DNA of 64,000 bases from Cornus controversa (GCA_026545225.1 CM048845.1:123122033-123186032), one strand, 5' to 3'. Shown: positions 23,526-34,687, numbered from the stretch's first letter. Numbers and translations: made by a program. The notes: generated by a model not told the origin, from the letters alone.

Positions 23526-24916
23526 TGATCGGCGTTGAATGTTACGCATTCTATCCTCTTAATTTACATATTTTATTCTCTTAGTGATAGTTTATATGTG
23601 ATTTTACTCTGTTTTTGTGTTTTCTGTCTTTTTTAGGGCCTTAATGATTATTTCAGATAAAACCATGATTTTGGGCTTTTAAAGATAATATCCAAGAAGG
23701 TTATAGAAGCTTACATCTAATAGCTCCATTCAATTCCATATTTTAACTCAAAACAACCCAATAAAGTGGTCCAAGAGAATTATAACTGCTTAAGGAGGTT
23801 ACGCATCTGAAGCCTAATTTTGCACTTAATCCAGTTTTAATCCTGTTTTGGAAAGTAGACCTAAATTCTTATTTTCAATCATCAATTCAACTTAATTCTC
23901 GCGAAGGTTGAACGAAATTCGATTCTGAACACTTTTGTATTTCACGTAAATTTTGTGAATCGGACTTCTACTGGGTCAAAACTTGGGCCGAATGTCAGCA
24001 AAAAAATATACCAATTTAGGGCTGTGGAAAAACCCTAATTATCTTCTAATTGGATTAGAACTTTATCTCCCAATTGGATTAGGACTTTATGTATTCTCTT
24101 GGGGTATAAAGAGGTGAATTGGAGGCTATTTTGGGAGAGAAAACAAGTGGAGGCCAAGACAGAGAAGACAGAGACAATCCGGGTTTTATTTATTCATTAT
24201 GTCTTTTATTATTTTGTTATCTTCCTCTTCTATCATGTGTAACTAAACTCCTCAACTAAGGTTGAGGAGGAAACCTCCATTAATGAAGTGAAGTTCTTTT
24301 GTTAATTAATTGATTCCCATGTGTATGATTTAAATTCTTATGATTTTCGCTTCTTGTGATTAATTATTTTATAGTTCTTTCACCATCTATATCTTGTATA
24401 TGTGGTAGTTAGAGAGTATTATAATTAATCTAAGCTTGAGTTTGTATTTTTTAAAAGTGATAATCTTTGATCTTATGTTTTTCATTAAATTGGATACATA
24501 AGATGCTTAGAATTTTACACTAGTGAAGCGAAGGAAAATCTACCTTTTTGATATATTTTTCATAGTGCTTTATTGTTAAATCTTGAGTGAGCAATAGATT
24601 GATTTCTTGATTGCTACTCTAAATTTGAGAATTAATAAATAAATATTAGAAGCTTCATGGATTTAATGGTGGTGGAATCCGAAACCTTAGTTATTTTCTC
24701 TATTTGATTTTAATAGTGTTATTTTATTTGCATGTTAGTTTAGTTTATCTCAAATCAACCAACTTGTGTTTAAACTAGATTAGTTTTAAATTAATTTAAA
24801 TTTGTGTTAATTTTTCTTCTCAAAGCATTCCCTTGGGTTCGACCTCGTTCTTGTCGATCTATACTTCAATAGATTCGTACACTTGCGAGTTATTTTACAC
24901 TTTTAAAATAACATCA
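23526..24916 (+). repeat. 3' LTR of the Athila-like element
   Basis: 1,391 bp, starting TGATCGGCGTTGAATG and ending AACATCA. It resembles the solo LTR at 4273-5661 along its full length. Confidence 0.9.
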
Positions 24917-25379
24917 TTATGTTACTTTTTTATGTACTAAAATCTTTAAGTTATGTTGCATTTTATATTTTTAAAATGTTATGAAATATTATGAAATAAA
25001 ATCTTAATAATGAAATTGTTTTTTTTTTTGCATAAAAATATTATTTCTTCGTATTTGTATCTTAAGTAAATAATAAATTAATAAATTTTAATTTTTAAGT
25101 TTGTCTAAATTTTAATATTTAATAATAATAAATTAAAAATTGAACTATTAACATGTGAAAATTAAAATATAATTGATATGTGTTGAAAGAATTAGTGGGC
25201 TGATTCTGTTTTTTGGGCTTATCTTGACCCAGCTGCGAGAGTGCAGATTTACCCAAAAAAAAACCATTAAGCCATGGCTGGGATTGGATCACTCTAATAA
25301 ATCAAAAGATTTATACTATTATATTTTTTTCAATGAATAAAAAGAAAATTGATCGTTTAATTTGTTTCTTTCCAAAAAC
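24917..25379. repeat. Gene 2 distal 3' flank, paralogous to 5957-6440
   Basis: Matches the gene 1 3' flank almost base for base, including GACCCAGCTGCGAGAGTGC. It ends at the target duplication AAAAC (25375-25379) of element B. Confidence 0.85.
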
Positions 25380-25634
25380 TAATGAAACAAAAATTTACCC
25401 CGAACTAGTCAAACACCAACCTGTAAAAAAGGACAAGAGAAGAGTAATCAAAAGGGCACCGGTGTGGTGCCGTCCGACTACGCTCCGACGATCAAGTCAG
25501 AAATCAGAAAGGCTGTAAAAGCTGTAAAGGAACTCTGATAGAGAAGTCCTAGTTAAAATAAATTTCCTATCCACATCACCTTGAACTCAACCTTCACGTT
25601 ATACGTGTCACAATTCTAATCAAATACTCTATCA
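25380..25634 (-). repeat. 3' LTR of element B (left end)
   Basis: 255 bp, ending ATACTCTATCA. It matches 30650-30996 but lacks a middle portion. Confidence 0.85.
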
Positions 25635-25734
25635 GATGCCCCTTATTCATGAGAGTTGCTCGTCGGGCCTTATGAACACTTTGGTTGGTTTGCTAAGCTT
25701 TATCTTGGCCTGTGGATTTAAATTTTTTTTTTTT

Positions 25735-25865
25735 TGCGCTCGGCCTGGGCCGGGAAGTGCCTGGCTTGGGCGGGCAGCGCCCGGCTTGGGCTGGGCAGGG
25801 CCTGGCCTGGCCGAGTAGGGCTTGGCTGTTGCCCGGCCACTTGGCGCCCAACCTGGGCTGGGCGC
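25735..25865. repeat. GC-rich repeat in element B
   Basis: Short GGCCTGGGCYGGGC-type repeats, far above the local GC level. The equivalent part of element C (36050-36245) has a related GC-rich block with GGGCCGATTTCTTCTTGGGC repeats. Confidence 0.6.
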
Positions 25866-25959
25866 GGTGGGGCTCAAAAAGGCCAATTTCTTCTTGGACT
25901 TGATTTTTGGTCGGTATATGAGAACCCGATTTATATATATTTAAAAAATAATTGTCACT

Positions 25960-26030
25960 TTGAAAAATCGAACCTTAGTTAATAAGGTCTAATGATCTCA
26001 CCCTAACCATTATGCGAATGACTCATTTGG
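25960..26030 (-). ncRNA. tRNA-like / SINE-head sequence inside element B
   Basis: On the minus strand, TCGCATAATGGTTAGGG resembles a Pol III box A, and GGTTCGATTTT lies about 32 bp downstream as a box B. Spacing is tRNA-like, but the acceptor stem is not convincing. Element C has a better-preserved copy at 36300-36375. It is probably a degenerate tRNA-derived module carried by the family, not a tRNA gene. Confidence 0.4.
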
Positions 26031-26119
26031 TTAATAAATTTTAACTAATAAATTTTATAGCACAACTCTTCATAAGCCATGCGACAACCTTGGCGGGTTT
26101 TACACGTTATTTGCTAAAA

Positions 26120-27095
26120 TTTATTTTAACGGGTTGTGCCCCCGTAGGGGTGGTTGACAATGTTCTCGGGATTAATTGTCCTTCCTTTTTCATTAAAGTC
26201 CCTTTGAAGATATGTGTCTCAACAGAGTCGTGTCCCCGTAGTTGGGTTAGGCCCCCGTAAAGGCTGTGTTCCCGTAGGGCTAGCCGTGCACAGGGTTGTG
26301 TCCCCGAAGGGCTGTGCCCCCGTAAGGCTATCCATGCTGTAGGGTTGTGCTCAAATAGGGCCAGCCTTGCGTAGGGTTGTGTCCTCGTAAGGCCAGCCAT
26401 GCATAGGGCTATCCGTGTGTTGGGTTGCGTCCTCGTAGAGCCAGCCGTGCGTAGGGCTGTGACCCCGTATGCCTGTGCTCCCGTAAAGCTATTTTAACAA
26501 TATTCTCGGAATTCACCTATCCCGCCTTTTTCATTAAAGGCATTCCTTGGAGGTGTATCCCCGTAGGATTTTGCCCACGTAGGGCTGTGCTCCCGTAGGA
26601 CTGTTTTAACAATATTCTTGGACTTCACCCATCCCACCTTTTTAATTAAAGGCTCTCCTTGGAGGTGTATCCCGTAGGGTTGTCCCCCATAGGGCAGTGC
26701 TCCTGTAGGGCTGTTTTAACAATGTTCTCGTAATTCATCCATCCCACCTTTTTCATTAAAGGCCCTCCTTGGAGGTGTATTCCCGTAGGGTTGTGCCCAC
26801 GTAAGGCTATGCCCTCGTAGGGCTGTGACCCCGTAGGACTTTTAACAATGTTCTCAGAATTTATCCATCCCGTCTTTTTCATTAAAGGCCCTCCTTGGAG
26901 GTGTTTCCCCGTAGGGTTGTGCCCACGTAGGGCTATCCGTGCGTAGGGCTGTGACCTCGTAGGGCTGTTTTAACAATGTTCTAGGAATTCATTCATCCTG
27001 CCTTTTTCATTAAAGGCCCTCTTTGGAGGTGTATCCCCGTAGGGTTGTGCCCACATAGGGCCATGCCTCCATAAGGTTGTGCCCCCGAAGGGCTG
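26120..27095 (-). repeat. Tandem array in element B related to the element A 96-bp unit
   Basis: About 8-10 degenerate units containing CCTTTTTCATTAAAGGCCC, GGAGGTGTATCCCCGTAGGG and AACAATGTTCTCGGAATTC. These are the reverse complement of the element A unit, partly expanded with extra CCCCGTAGGGCTGTG sub-repeats. Confidence 0.9.
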
Positions 27096-27628
27096 TTTAC
27101 TTTTTGTTTTAGTTATAACAACATATTTGAAACAAAAATAACTGCTATTGATATTTTAGCAACAAATAGAGAATTATTCGAGCAAAAATCTCGAAGCTAT
27201 CATCCTAATGCTCAATATTAAATTGATTTTTAGATAGAATTATTAAAGTAAATCAACTTTTAAAAGAAAATCTTACTAGTGGCACTTCCTTAGACACTCA
27301 GCATTCCAAGGAAGCGGCAATTGCCTCCCTTCTAATGTCTCTAGTCAATATGCCCCCTGCCTCCTCCAAGTCCACCAGAGATAACTCTGATTTCCCCCAA
27401 TAGATGATTTTTTCGAGTGTTGTCATCTTTACCATCCTCATCCCATTGACAATTTCGTGTTCTCCTCTCATCTCCGGCCACGTACATTTGTAGCTGGCCT
27501 CTACAAATCAGACTTTCAATTTGCCTTTTCAAGTCTATGCACTCATCTGTATCGTGGCCATGGTCACGATGGAACCTGCAATACTTGTCACGGGACCTCT
27601 TGGATAGATCGGTTCTTAGTTTTGGGGG

Positions 27629-28500
27629 TCAGGCAACAACCGGGTCATCTTGGATATTGAGGAGGATTTGACTTATTGACGTGTTTAAAGGTGTAAAGGT
27701 GTTGAATCCCTTATCATAACGTGATACTTTATTGGTCTGCTCCAGTGACATTCGGCTTGGGGTCTCTATCTTCCTCACTGGACTATCCCCCCTTTTCCTG
27801 TCTGCCTTTTTCGCATCAAGGGCCTCCTCTGCGTTTATGTACTTTTGGGCTTTCACGAGTAGCTCGGACATACTTTCTGGAGGGTGCTTGAAAATTGAGT
27901 AGAAGAACTTTGAAGGCAGTAGGCCCCCCATGAATGCGGTAAATGCCACCTTGTCGTCCAGGGCATCGACCTACAACATCTCCCTGTTAAACCAGTAAAT
28001 GTAGTCTCGCAATGACTCCCCCTTAGTCTGTCTTACGTTTAGGAGATAGGTAGTGAGTTTCTGTGCCTTCAGGTGGCAATAAAATTGCCTACGAACAATT
28101 GGCTCAGTTCTTTAAAGGAACGTACAGATGTCGGCTTCAGGTTGTTAAACCATGACCGGGCGGAACCCTTCAATATAGTAGGAAAAGCTCTACATAGGAT
28201 TTCATCCAGTATTCCTTGGAGGTGCATCAGAGCCTTGTAGGTCTCCAGATGATCTAGCGAGTCCTTGGTCCCATCAAAGCTTTCAAGGGTGGGCATCTTG
28301 AACTTGTTGGGCAAATGACAGTTCATTATCCCCGCGGAGAAACGAAGGTTGGTTTGCTGGACCAGCTCATCTACTGTAGCAGGGCCCTTCCTTTTTATGG
28401 CGTGGGCCACGCTTTTTACCCTGGCTCTTAGGTCCTGCATCTCCATGTCATAATAGGTAGTTTCCACTGGGAGCCCTGAGTCTCCATGAGGTTGGTTCTT
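27629..28500 (-). pseudogene. Ty3/Gypsy-type gag remnant of element B
   Basis: The minus strand encodes typical gag segments: LPNKFKMPTLESFDGTKDSL, a HLETYKALMHLQG region, ILKGSARSWFNNLKPTSVRS, and further along VAFTAFMGGLLPSKFFYSI and ELLVKAQKYINAEEA. This is the capsid-like domain of Gypsy elements. Gag without pol recalls the published TR-GAG class. Fossil, broken. Confidence 0.8.
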
Positions 28501-28744
28501 TTCGAGTGGGACTAGGTGACTATGATTCGTCCCACTTCTTACTTGACTATGAGCTGCGTCGTTCGTTGGGACTTCATTGTCTCACCCAACACCATCCCCT
28601 TTTGTTTCAACAGGCCTATGGTGACCCCGTGATGATACTAGCTCCACAAGAGGGAGGCGCTGCAGAATTGTCGCATTTTGTTGGAGTATCTGTGTCAGAT
28701 TTTGATTCAAGTTTCAGACCTGGCATTCCAACGCTGTGATCCGT

Positions 28745-30261
28745 TGATAGGCGTTGAATGTTACGCATTCTAGCCTCTTAACTTATGAATTTTATTCTCT
28801 TAGTGATAGATTATCTGTGATTTTACTTTGTTTTAGTGTTTTTTGTATTTTCAGGGCCTTAATGATTATTTCAGTTAAAACCAAGCTTTTGGGCTTTTAA
28901 AGAAGACATCCAAGATGGTGAGATGAAGTCTACATCAAGGAGATTCACTTAACCATTTATTTTAACTCAAATCAGCCCAAGGAAGAGGTCCAAGAGAATT
29001 ACAGCTGCTTAAGAAGGTTTTGGGCCTGAAGCCCAAATCTGCGCATAATATAGTCTTAATCCCGTTTTGAAAAATGGACCAGAAGTCTTATTTCCGAGTC
29101 TCAAATTGATATTATTTTCGCGAAAGTTAAACGAAATTTGATTCTGCACACTTTTGTATTTCACGAAAATTCCGTGAATCGGACTTCTAGTGGGTCAAAA
29201 GTTGGGCCGAAGTCAGCAGGAAAAACCCACCTGATTAGTGCTGCGGGAAACCCTAATTTATTCCTAATTGGATTAGGACTTTGGTGTATTCTCTTGGGGA
29301 ATAAAGTAAAGACTTGGAGGCTGAATTGAGAGGAGATTAGATGGAGAGAACAGAGCTTGGAGAGTCTGAGAGGGCTGAGAAGAGAACAGAAACATATTTG
29401 CAGAGCCATTAGAGAACAAAGTCATACGCAGAAGTCATGAAGATGATGCCTTCTTCCTCAACAGTTGAAGCTTCTTCTTCTACCATGAGCGGCTAGTTCA
29501 TCCACTAGGATTTTGATGTAGCCCTAACAAAGCATCAATGGTTTGATTGTTTTAATTATTGGGGACCTTTATATACATGCATAGATTGTGTAATTCAGAG
29601 GTTTCTTATTATAGAATTGAGCAATAAAAGTCTTGTAAATTCAATCTCAATGATTTTTTATCTTGTCTTAGATATTTAGTTGTTGTTATTGAACTCAATC
29701 CCTCTTATTTTCTGTAATCATGAGAGATATTATTACACAATGGTAATCACTGAATATATTGTTAAGAGCTTTGATGGATTATGCCTAGAGAAGATGAACC
29801 ATACTGTACCCTAGATTAGAGTAGTTAGGCAGATGGCCCATGCCAATCGAAGATAGTCCATGGCTTAGCCTTAATCATATGTTATCTTCTTGACAGATGA
29901 AGGTGAGTTTGTAGCCACCGACACCACTTATGCATGATGTAATTCCCCTATAGTTGATTCAATTGACCATTGATTGTGGAGTTAGTGGTGAACTCAAACA
30001 CCCTAGATTTCTCTCCTATTATCTTCACTATCTTATTTATCTTTGTTTTATTTTATTTTATCTTTTTAATTAGTTTAAAAATTAGAATTTTTTTCTTATA
30101 AATTTAATTAGAATTAATTTCGTATTTCCAATTCATCAGACCATAATCCCTGAGGTACGATACCCCTTACTTTCGATAGCCCTATGCAAGGAATTCGTTT
30201 TATTGCGAAGTGTGAAAATTTTTAATTGATATATTTTTGAGTCACACTCACACACGAATCA
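28745..30261 (+). mobile_element. Solo LTR nested in element B
   Basis: 1,517 bp, starting TGATAGGCGTTGAATG and ending ACACGAATCA, flanked by the perfect duplication TCCGT (28740-28744 and 30262-30266). The first part is clearly related to the Athila-like LTR (GTTGAATGTTACGCATTCTA, then CTTAATGATTATTTCAG), while the second half diverges. It is a different subfamily and younger than element B. Confidence 0.92.
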
Positions 30262-30409
30262 TCCGTCCTTGGTCGTTTGGGATTTCGGGGCGTGCCCCAG
30301 GGAAGTTCATTTGTCCAGGGGGTTGCATGTCTCCCTGTCCTGCAACTGGCACCACGTTGCAGCCGGGAAGATCAGGGGCAGCAAGCGGGCCTTGTCCGAC
30401 TAGAAGGTC

Positions 30410-30545
30410 ATAGCTGACAGGAGGATCCTGTGCGGCTGGAGGATTGTGACCGGCAGGAAGGTCGTGTGCTGGAGGATTGTGACCAGCAGGAAGGTCCTAC
30501 GCTGGAGGATTGTGGTCGGTAAGAGGGCCCTACGCAGAAGGGTCC
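30410..30545 (-). repeat. Short tandem repeat upstream of the element B gag
   Basis: About 3-4 copies of a ~43-bp unit containing CTGGAGGATTGTGACC and GCAGGAAGGTC, between the primer site and gag. Confidence 0.7.
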
Positions 30546-30649
30546 TGTACGGCCGTAGTCTCTAACCCAGATCGTAGGTGTATCATGCTTCGTATATGAT
30601 TTGTGTAGAACAATCAAGTTTGTGATTATTTCCTATAGACGGCGCCAAC

Positions 30650-30996
30650 TGATGAAGCAAAAATTCACCCCGAACTAGTCAAACACCAACCTGTAAAAAA
30701 GGAGAAGAGAAGAGTAATCGAAAGGGCACCGGCGCGGTGCCGTCCGACTACGCTCCGACGATCAAGTCAGAAATCGGAAGGACTTTAAAAGCTGTAAAGG
30801 AATTAAGAGGGTATTAATTACGTACATAGTATGTGGACCATCTCTGTATTTATAGCGGCCAAGTGGGACTGTGTCCTAGTAGGAGGCTGACTCTTGGAGA
30901 TAGAGAAGTCCTAGTTAAAATAGACTTTCTATCCACGTCACATTGAACTCAATCTTCACGTTATACGCTTCACAATTCTAGTCAAATACTCTATCA
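30650..30996 (-). repeat. 5' LTR of element B (right end)
   Basis: 347 bp, starting TGATGAAGC and ending CTCTATCA. Contains the reverse complement of the TATA-like region seen in element A. Confidence 0.9.
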
Positions 30997-31001
30997 AAAA
31001 C

Positions 31002-31775
31002 GATTAGTTCTCACTCCCTAGTCCGTAACCTTTCCTCTACATCATTATATTGTAGACAAACTGATCTAGAACAAAATTTTATTTTTCATGCTTTATTGTT
31101 ATTTTTATTATGATAATTTTTTGAAATGAAATTAAAAAATTTCAATAAGGTATTTTATTATTATTATTGCTACGGTTATTTCCTTAAAATTTGTTCCCAA
31201 TATGTTGATCTGAGTATCAAATATGTATACAGATTAATTAATTCAATATTATAAAGACTTAAAATTCAGGACCGTTTTATCAAATGCACTCTAATGAGTC
31301 TCACAAACTGTTCAAATTCAATTCCCAACTCTCTTGGATTATATATTTTTAGATCAATTTTTATATTTAGCAGGTGGCTGATAGCATAGCTGAAGTCTAA
31401 AAGTTGAAATCATTATTCAGCTTCAGCCACCATTTCATAGTGATGCTAACATACTATCAAGCCATTAAACGAGTTGAACAAATTATATTAATTCAAAGAC
31501 ACACATGATTATAGATTAACAATCTTACTTATCATTTTGACTTGGTAAGCAACGCCCATAATTTAATTGCGTCAAGGTTGGGCTCAAACAATTGAGCTCT
31601 CTTTTAGGAAGAAGAGCTTGTATCAACAAATTCTTTCGATTTTACTAACACTTATGTTTCACTAGTACATTAATCCATATGATTATCACAAATGATCGCT
31701 ATTGGACACGCCATATTGACAGGTAACGATTTGCTTTACTACAATGCACATGTGCAGGCAATTCTTACCCACATT
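31002..31775. repeat. Gene 2 proximal 3' flank, paralogous to 6440-7199
   Basis: Near-identical to the gene 1 3' flank, apart from a short extra stretch around 31600. No gene recognised. Confidence 0.85.
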
Positions 31776-34385
31776 TCAACTCCCCGTAGGGTTCATGATC
31801 TCAGAGAACACACTTGTCATCATCACTCCACTGCTCGACACGTGTCCATGACCAACACCTACCGACTCATCTAGACGGTTAAGATCCTTTTCCTTAAATT
31901 CTACCTCATCTCCATCAATTTTGATTCCCTCCTCCTCACTCACTTGTAGCTTCAAAGCAAACTCAAGGGTCCACAGTACTTCATTCATTGACGGCCGTTT
32001 GATTCCCTCATCATGCAAACACCTCACCGCTATCTCCCCGAATCTCTTCAAACACTCTGGCTTGATCTTCTCGATCACATGCGGATCAACTATTTGATCA
32101 AGTGTACCATTTTGATAACATTTGCGAGCCCACACAGCTAAGTTCACTTGATCTCCCTCCAGCGCCCTATTCAGAGGTGCCCTACCACATAATACCTCAA
32201 ACAACACCACGCCAAAAGAGTACACGTCAGACTTCTCTGTTAATTGCTGGCGTTGATAGTATTCCGGATCCAAATAACCGAAACTGCCCTTCACCGCTGT
32301 GCTGACGTGGGCGTTGGAGACGTCAGTGGGGTTTATTTTGGATAATCCAAAATCCGAAACCTTGGCCACCCATTTATCATCCAATAAAATATTGGTCGTT
32401 TTCACGTCGCGGTGAATGACCCTGTGCTTCGCACCTGCATGGAGGTAATGCAACCCGCGGGCAGCGCCGATGCAGATCTCGAGCCGTTGCTTCCACGGCA
32501 GCGGAGGATTATCAATGCCGTAAAGATGATCACTGAGAGTCCCACGAGACATGTAATCATACACAAGGATCATCTCACGTTTATCGTTGCAATAGCCAAT
32601 AAGAGACACGAGATGGCGATGACGAAGCTGAGAGAGCATCTCGATCTCCGTATTGAACTCGTTGGCCCCTTGTTGGGACCCTTGTTTAAGGCGTTTGATC
32701 GCAACAGGGGTGGACCCACTGTCTATATACCCTTTATACACATCGCCAAAGCCTCCACGTCCAATGATGAAAACATTGTCAAAGTTATTAGTTGCGGTTT
32801 TGATTTCACTAAAAGAAAAGTGACGACAAAGATCATACGGTACAAGTGAGCCACCCATTTTGTCGTTTTTTGTTGTGACGTACGAGATTGGGGCCCAACA
32901 TGATGCTTCTCCATGGCAGGAAACTGATTCCTTAACTCTCCTCCGTTGCCGGAAAATCAACAAACCAAGAACAGATAGTGCGACCATACATGAAAGAACA
33001 ACGACGACGACTAGTATAGTTTTTCGTTTTTCCGGTTTCTCTGGTTGTGGAGTAGACGGTGAAACCGGGTCCAGGTTGAGTCCGGCCAGATTGCCGGAAT
33101 AGTCACTCATTTTGAAAACCTCTAGCCCATTCAAGATGGCGTCAGAGTAAACAGTCCTTGTGTCCTCATTAGGATGCAGAGCTACAGACAGATTCCGTTT
33201 CTTCTGTCTTCCTGGACTCACCATCATCACTGCAAAATCTCTATAAACCGGGACGTGATTTCTTCCTGCAGCCCAAACGATGACATCGGCTTGAGGCTTG
33301 GCCGTCTGATTCGCTATGAATATACTAAATTCCCTATCACTTCGCTTTGTCACGTTAACTTGAAACTCACAAAAGTGTAGCCTGAGCAGATATGTAAAAC
33401 CCGAATCCACAGGCAAATTCCAAGTGAGATTGTACTTCTTGTTCTCTGTTTTGTTGTTTCCCATGGACCGAGCGGTCGTATATACTTCGGCCGGTGCAGT
33501 GTAATTGGGTACATCACTGGTGAAAATAGGTTGGATAGTACTCGAGTCAACTGGAAGAGCCCCTATGTTTGAAACATACTTGTCGTCGTTCAACCAGTGT
33601 CGGAACATGCCCGTGTCCTGCATGGGCGAAATCTCACTCCCACCAACATTCAATCTTTGTACGGTCTCAAGAGCAGTGTTGTTTTCAATACGAAATACTG
33701 TGTTTAGCTTGCTGCCGATAAAACTAACACCTTGTGACTCGGCGGAGCTGTAATAAAGATTGGTAGGCATGGATACAATTTCAATTCCATTGATGAAAGC
33801 ATATGCATCGGACGGAGTTGAAGACGGAGTGAAGGTGATGTTCAATGTTTGATCTTGATCTTCAATGTTTATGCAGAATTCTTTGACTAGATAGTCGTAT
33901 CCGAAATAAGTAGCTGTTAGGGAAGCACTGAAGTTGCTGAGAAGAGTGAATTGATTGGCTTTGACGGAGAAGAAGGCTTTGGTGGGGTCAAAGTCTGGTG
34001 CGTATTGAGAAGGGTAGAAGTGCAAGCGGATGAATTTTTGGCCGGCGGTGACCAGAAATAAGTAGCTGAAATGAGACAGTGATATGCGTGCTGTCATGTA
34101 GGGAAAACTGCTCACTTGGGGAGATTGTCTCTGTGCATTAGAGGCTATTGATGTCTGGTGTTTGTCTTCTAAAGTGGAGAGAGAATTTGTACCAATGTCG
34201 GTGACCCATATTCTGCCTTCCGGCGTGGTGTTGTTGACGGGGGAGCGGGAGCCGCAGTCGAGGGCGATATTTTCAGTAGGGTTGTAAGGAGCTGGTAATG
34301 AGTCGCAGGAAATGGGGAAGAGGAGGTACAGAGTGAGAATCACTAGATTGTATAAATATAGAATTGTCCTGCTCGTGTTCTTCAT
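31776..34385 (-). CDS. FERONIA-like receptor kinase (CrRLK1L), gene 2
   Basis: Intronless, 869 aa. Signal peptide (1-~28), malectin-like ectodomain (~34-428), shortened Pro-rich linker, transmembrane helix (~456-479), kinase (~535-812). Catalytic residues are intact: GRGGFG 542-547, Lys 564, HRD 658-660, DFG 678-680. From RHRHLV to the APLNRAL segment after the activation loop the kinase is identical to gene 1, whereas the first ~150 residues follow gene 3 (ALDCGS, HQTSIASNAQRQSPQVSS, MTARISLS). It shares with gene 1 the missing ~20 residues in the C-terminal tail. The start at 34385 (MKNTSRTILY) aligns with gene 3. The 5' flank matches gene 3, the 3' flank gene 1. Predicted role is a plasma-membrane RALF/wall-sensing kinase. 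It looks functional, though the mosaic structure means family trees from different parts will disagree. Confidence 0.95.
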   Translation of the reverse strand: MKNTSRTILYLYNLVILTLYLLFPISCDSLPAPYNPTENIALDCGSRSPVNNTTPEGRIWVTDIGTNSLSTLEDKHQTSIASNAQRQSPQVSSFPYMTARISLSHFSYLFLVTAGQKFIRLHFYPSQYAPDFDPTKAFFSVKANQFTLLSNFSASLTATYFGYDYLVKEFCINIEDQDQTLNITFTPSSTPSDAYAFINGIEIVSMPTNLYYSSAESQGVSFIGSKLNTVFRIENNTALETVQRLNVGGSEISPMQDTGMFRHWLNDDKYVSNIGALPVDSSTIQPIFTSDVPNYTAPAEVYTTARSMGNNKTENKKYNLTWNLPVDSGFTYLLRLHFCEFQVNVTKRSDREFSIFIANQTAKPQADVIVWAAGRNHVPVYRDFAVMMVSPGRQKKRNLSVALHPNEDTRTVYSDAILNGLEVFKMSDYSGNLAGLNLDPVSPSTPQPEKPEKRKTILVVVVVLSCMVALSVLGLLIFRQRRRVKESVSCHGEASCWAPISYVTTKNDKMGGSLVPYDLCRHFSFSEIKTATNNFDNVFIIGRGGFGDVYKGYIDSGSTPVAIKRLKQGSQQGANEFNTEIEMLSQLRHRHLVSLIGYCNDKREMILVYDYMSRGTLSDHLYGIDNPPLPWKQRLEICIGAARGLHYLHAGAKHRVIHRDVKTTNILLDDKWVAKVSDFGLSKINPTDVSNAHVSTAVKGSFGYLDPEYYQRQQLTEKSDVYSFGVVLFEVLCGRAPLNRALEGDQVNLAVWARKCYQNGTLDQIVDPHVIEKIKPECLKRFGEIAVRCLHDEGIKRPSMNEVLWTLEFALKLQVSEEEGIKIDGDEVEFKEKDLNRLDESVGVGHGHVSSSGVMMTSVFSEIMNPTGS

Positions 34386-34572
34386 TGCAAGAGAGATTTA
34401 GAACCCAGAAGACACAAGATGGAAAGATGTGAATGGAATTAAAGATTTGAAAAGTTTGGCTCTAAAAGAAAATATAGAAATAATTTCATTTCGTAAAGAG
34501 TGTGAAACAAGTCATAGATATATACTCCTATAAAAATATGAACTTGGGCATGCTCACAAGAAGGTTTTACTT

Positions 34573-34578
34573 GGTCAA
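34573..34578 (-). promoter_or_regulatory. Conserved W-box upstream of gene 2
   Basis: TTGACC on the coding strand, about 190 bp upstream of the ATG, in the same conserved block as in genes 1 and 3. Confidence 0.45.
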
Positions 34579-34685
34579 AATTACAGTTCAAGTTCTGATA
34601 CTACTGAATTTAACTAATTCCAAAATTGAGTTTTTTTGTCTTTTTTTTTTTTTTGTTGCCAAGTACATGGTGGAGATTTTATTGA

Positions 34686-34687
<2 letters not shown>

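Larger units (their letters stand above)
17152..24916 (+). mobile_element. Athila-like Ty3/Gypsy element, fossil, 5' truncated, with nested TRIM
   Basis: Parts: the last ~70 bp of the 5' LTR (17152-17222), primer-binding site TGGCACTGTTGCCGGAGA (17229-17246), gag region (18434-19712), retropepsin region (20136-20978), long non-coding 3' interior, and complete 3' LTR (23526-24916). The primer-site type, gag and protease resemble Athila. No reverse transcriptase, RNase H or integrase was found in the interior, so the copy could not move by itself. It is broken, with several interruptions in the gag-protease reading frame. TRIM-2 inserted later at 22049-22619. Its 3' LTR abuts the gene 2 3'-flank block. 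Confidence 0.85.
25380..30996 (-). mobile_element. Element B: gag-bearing non-autonomous LTR retrotransposon, fossil, with nested solo LTR
   Basis: Reads on the minus strand. Its 5' LTR is 30650-30996 and its shorter 3' LTR 25380-25634, same family as element A. A perfect 5-bp duplication AAAAC flanks it (25375-25379 and 30997-31001), and the gene 1 flank shows the empty site. The primer site GTTGGCGCCGTCTATAGG adjoins the 5' LTR. Parts from its 5' end: short-unit repeat (30410-30545), gag remnant (27629-28500), 96-bp-type tandem array (26120-27095), tRNA-like stretch (25960-26030) and GC-rich stretch (25735-25865). No polymerase domains were seen. The gag is broken in at least two places. 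A solo LTR (28745-30261) inserted later. Confidence 0.9.

Noticed and set aside
25636-25903. Overlapping Gly/Ala/Pro/Trp-rich frames in the GC-rich part of element B
   Set aside because: They are products of a low-complexity GC repeat, open on both strands.
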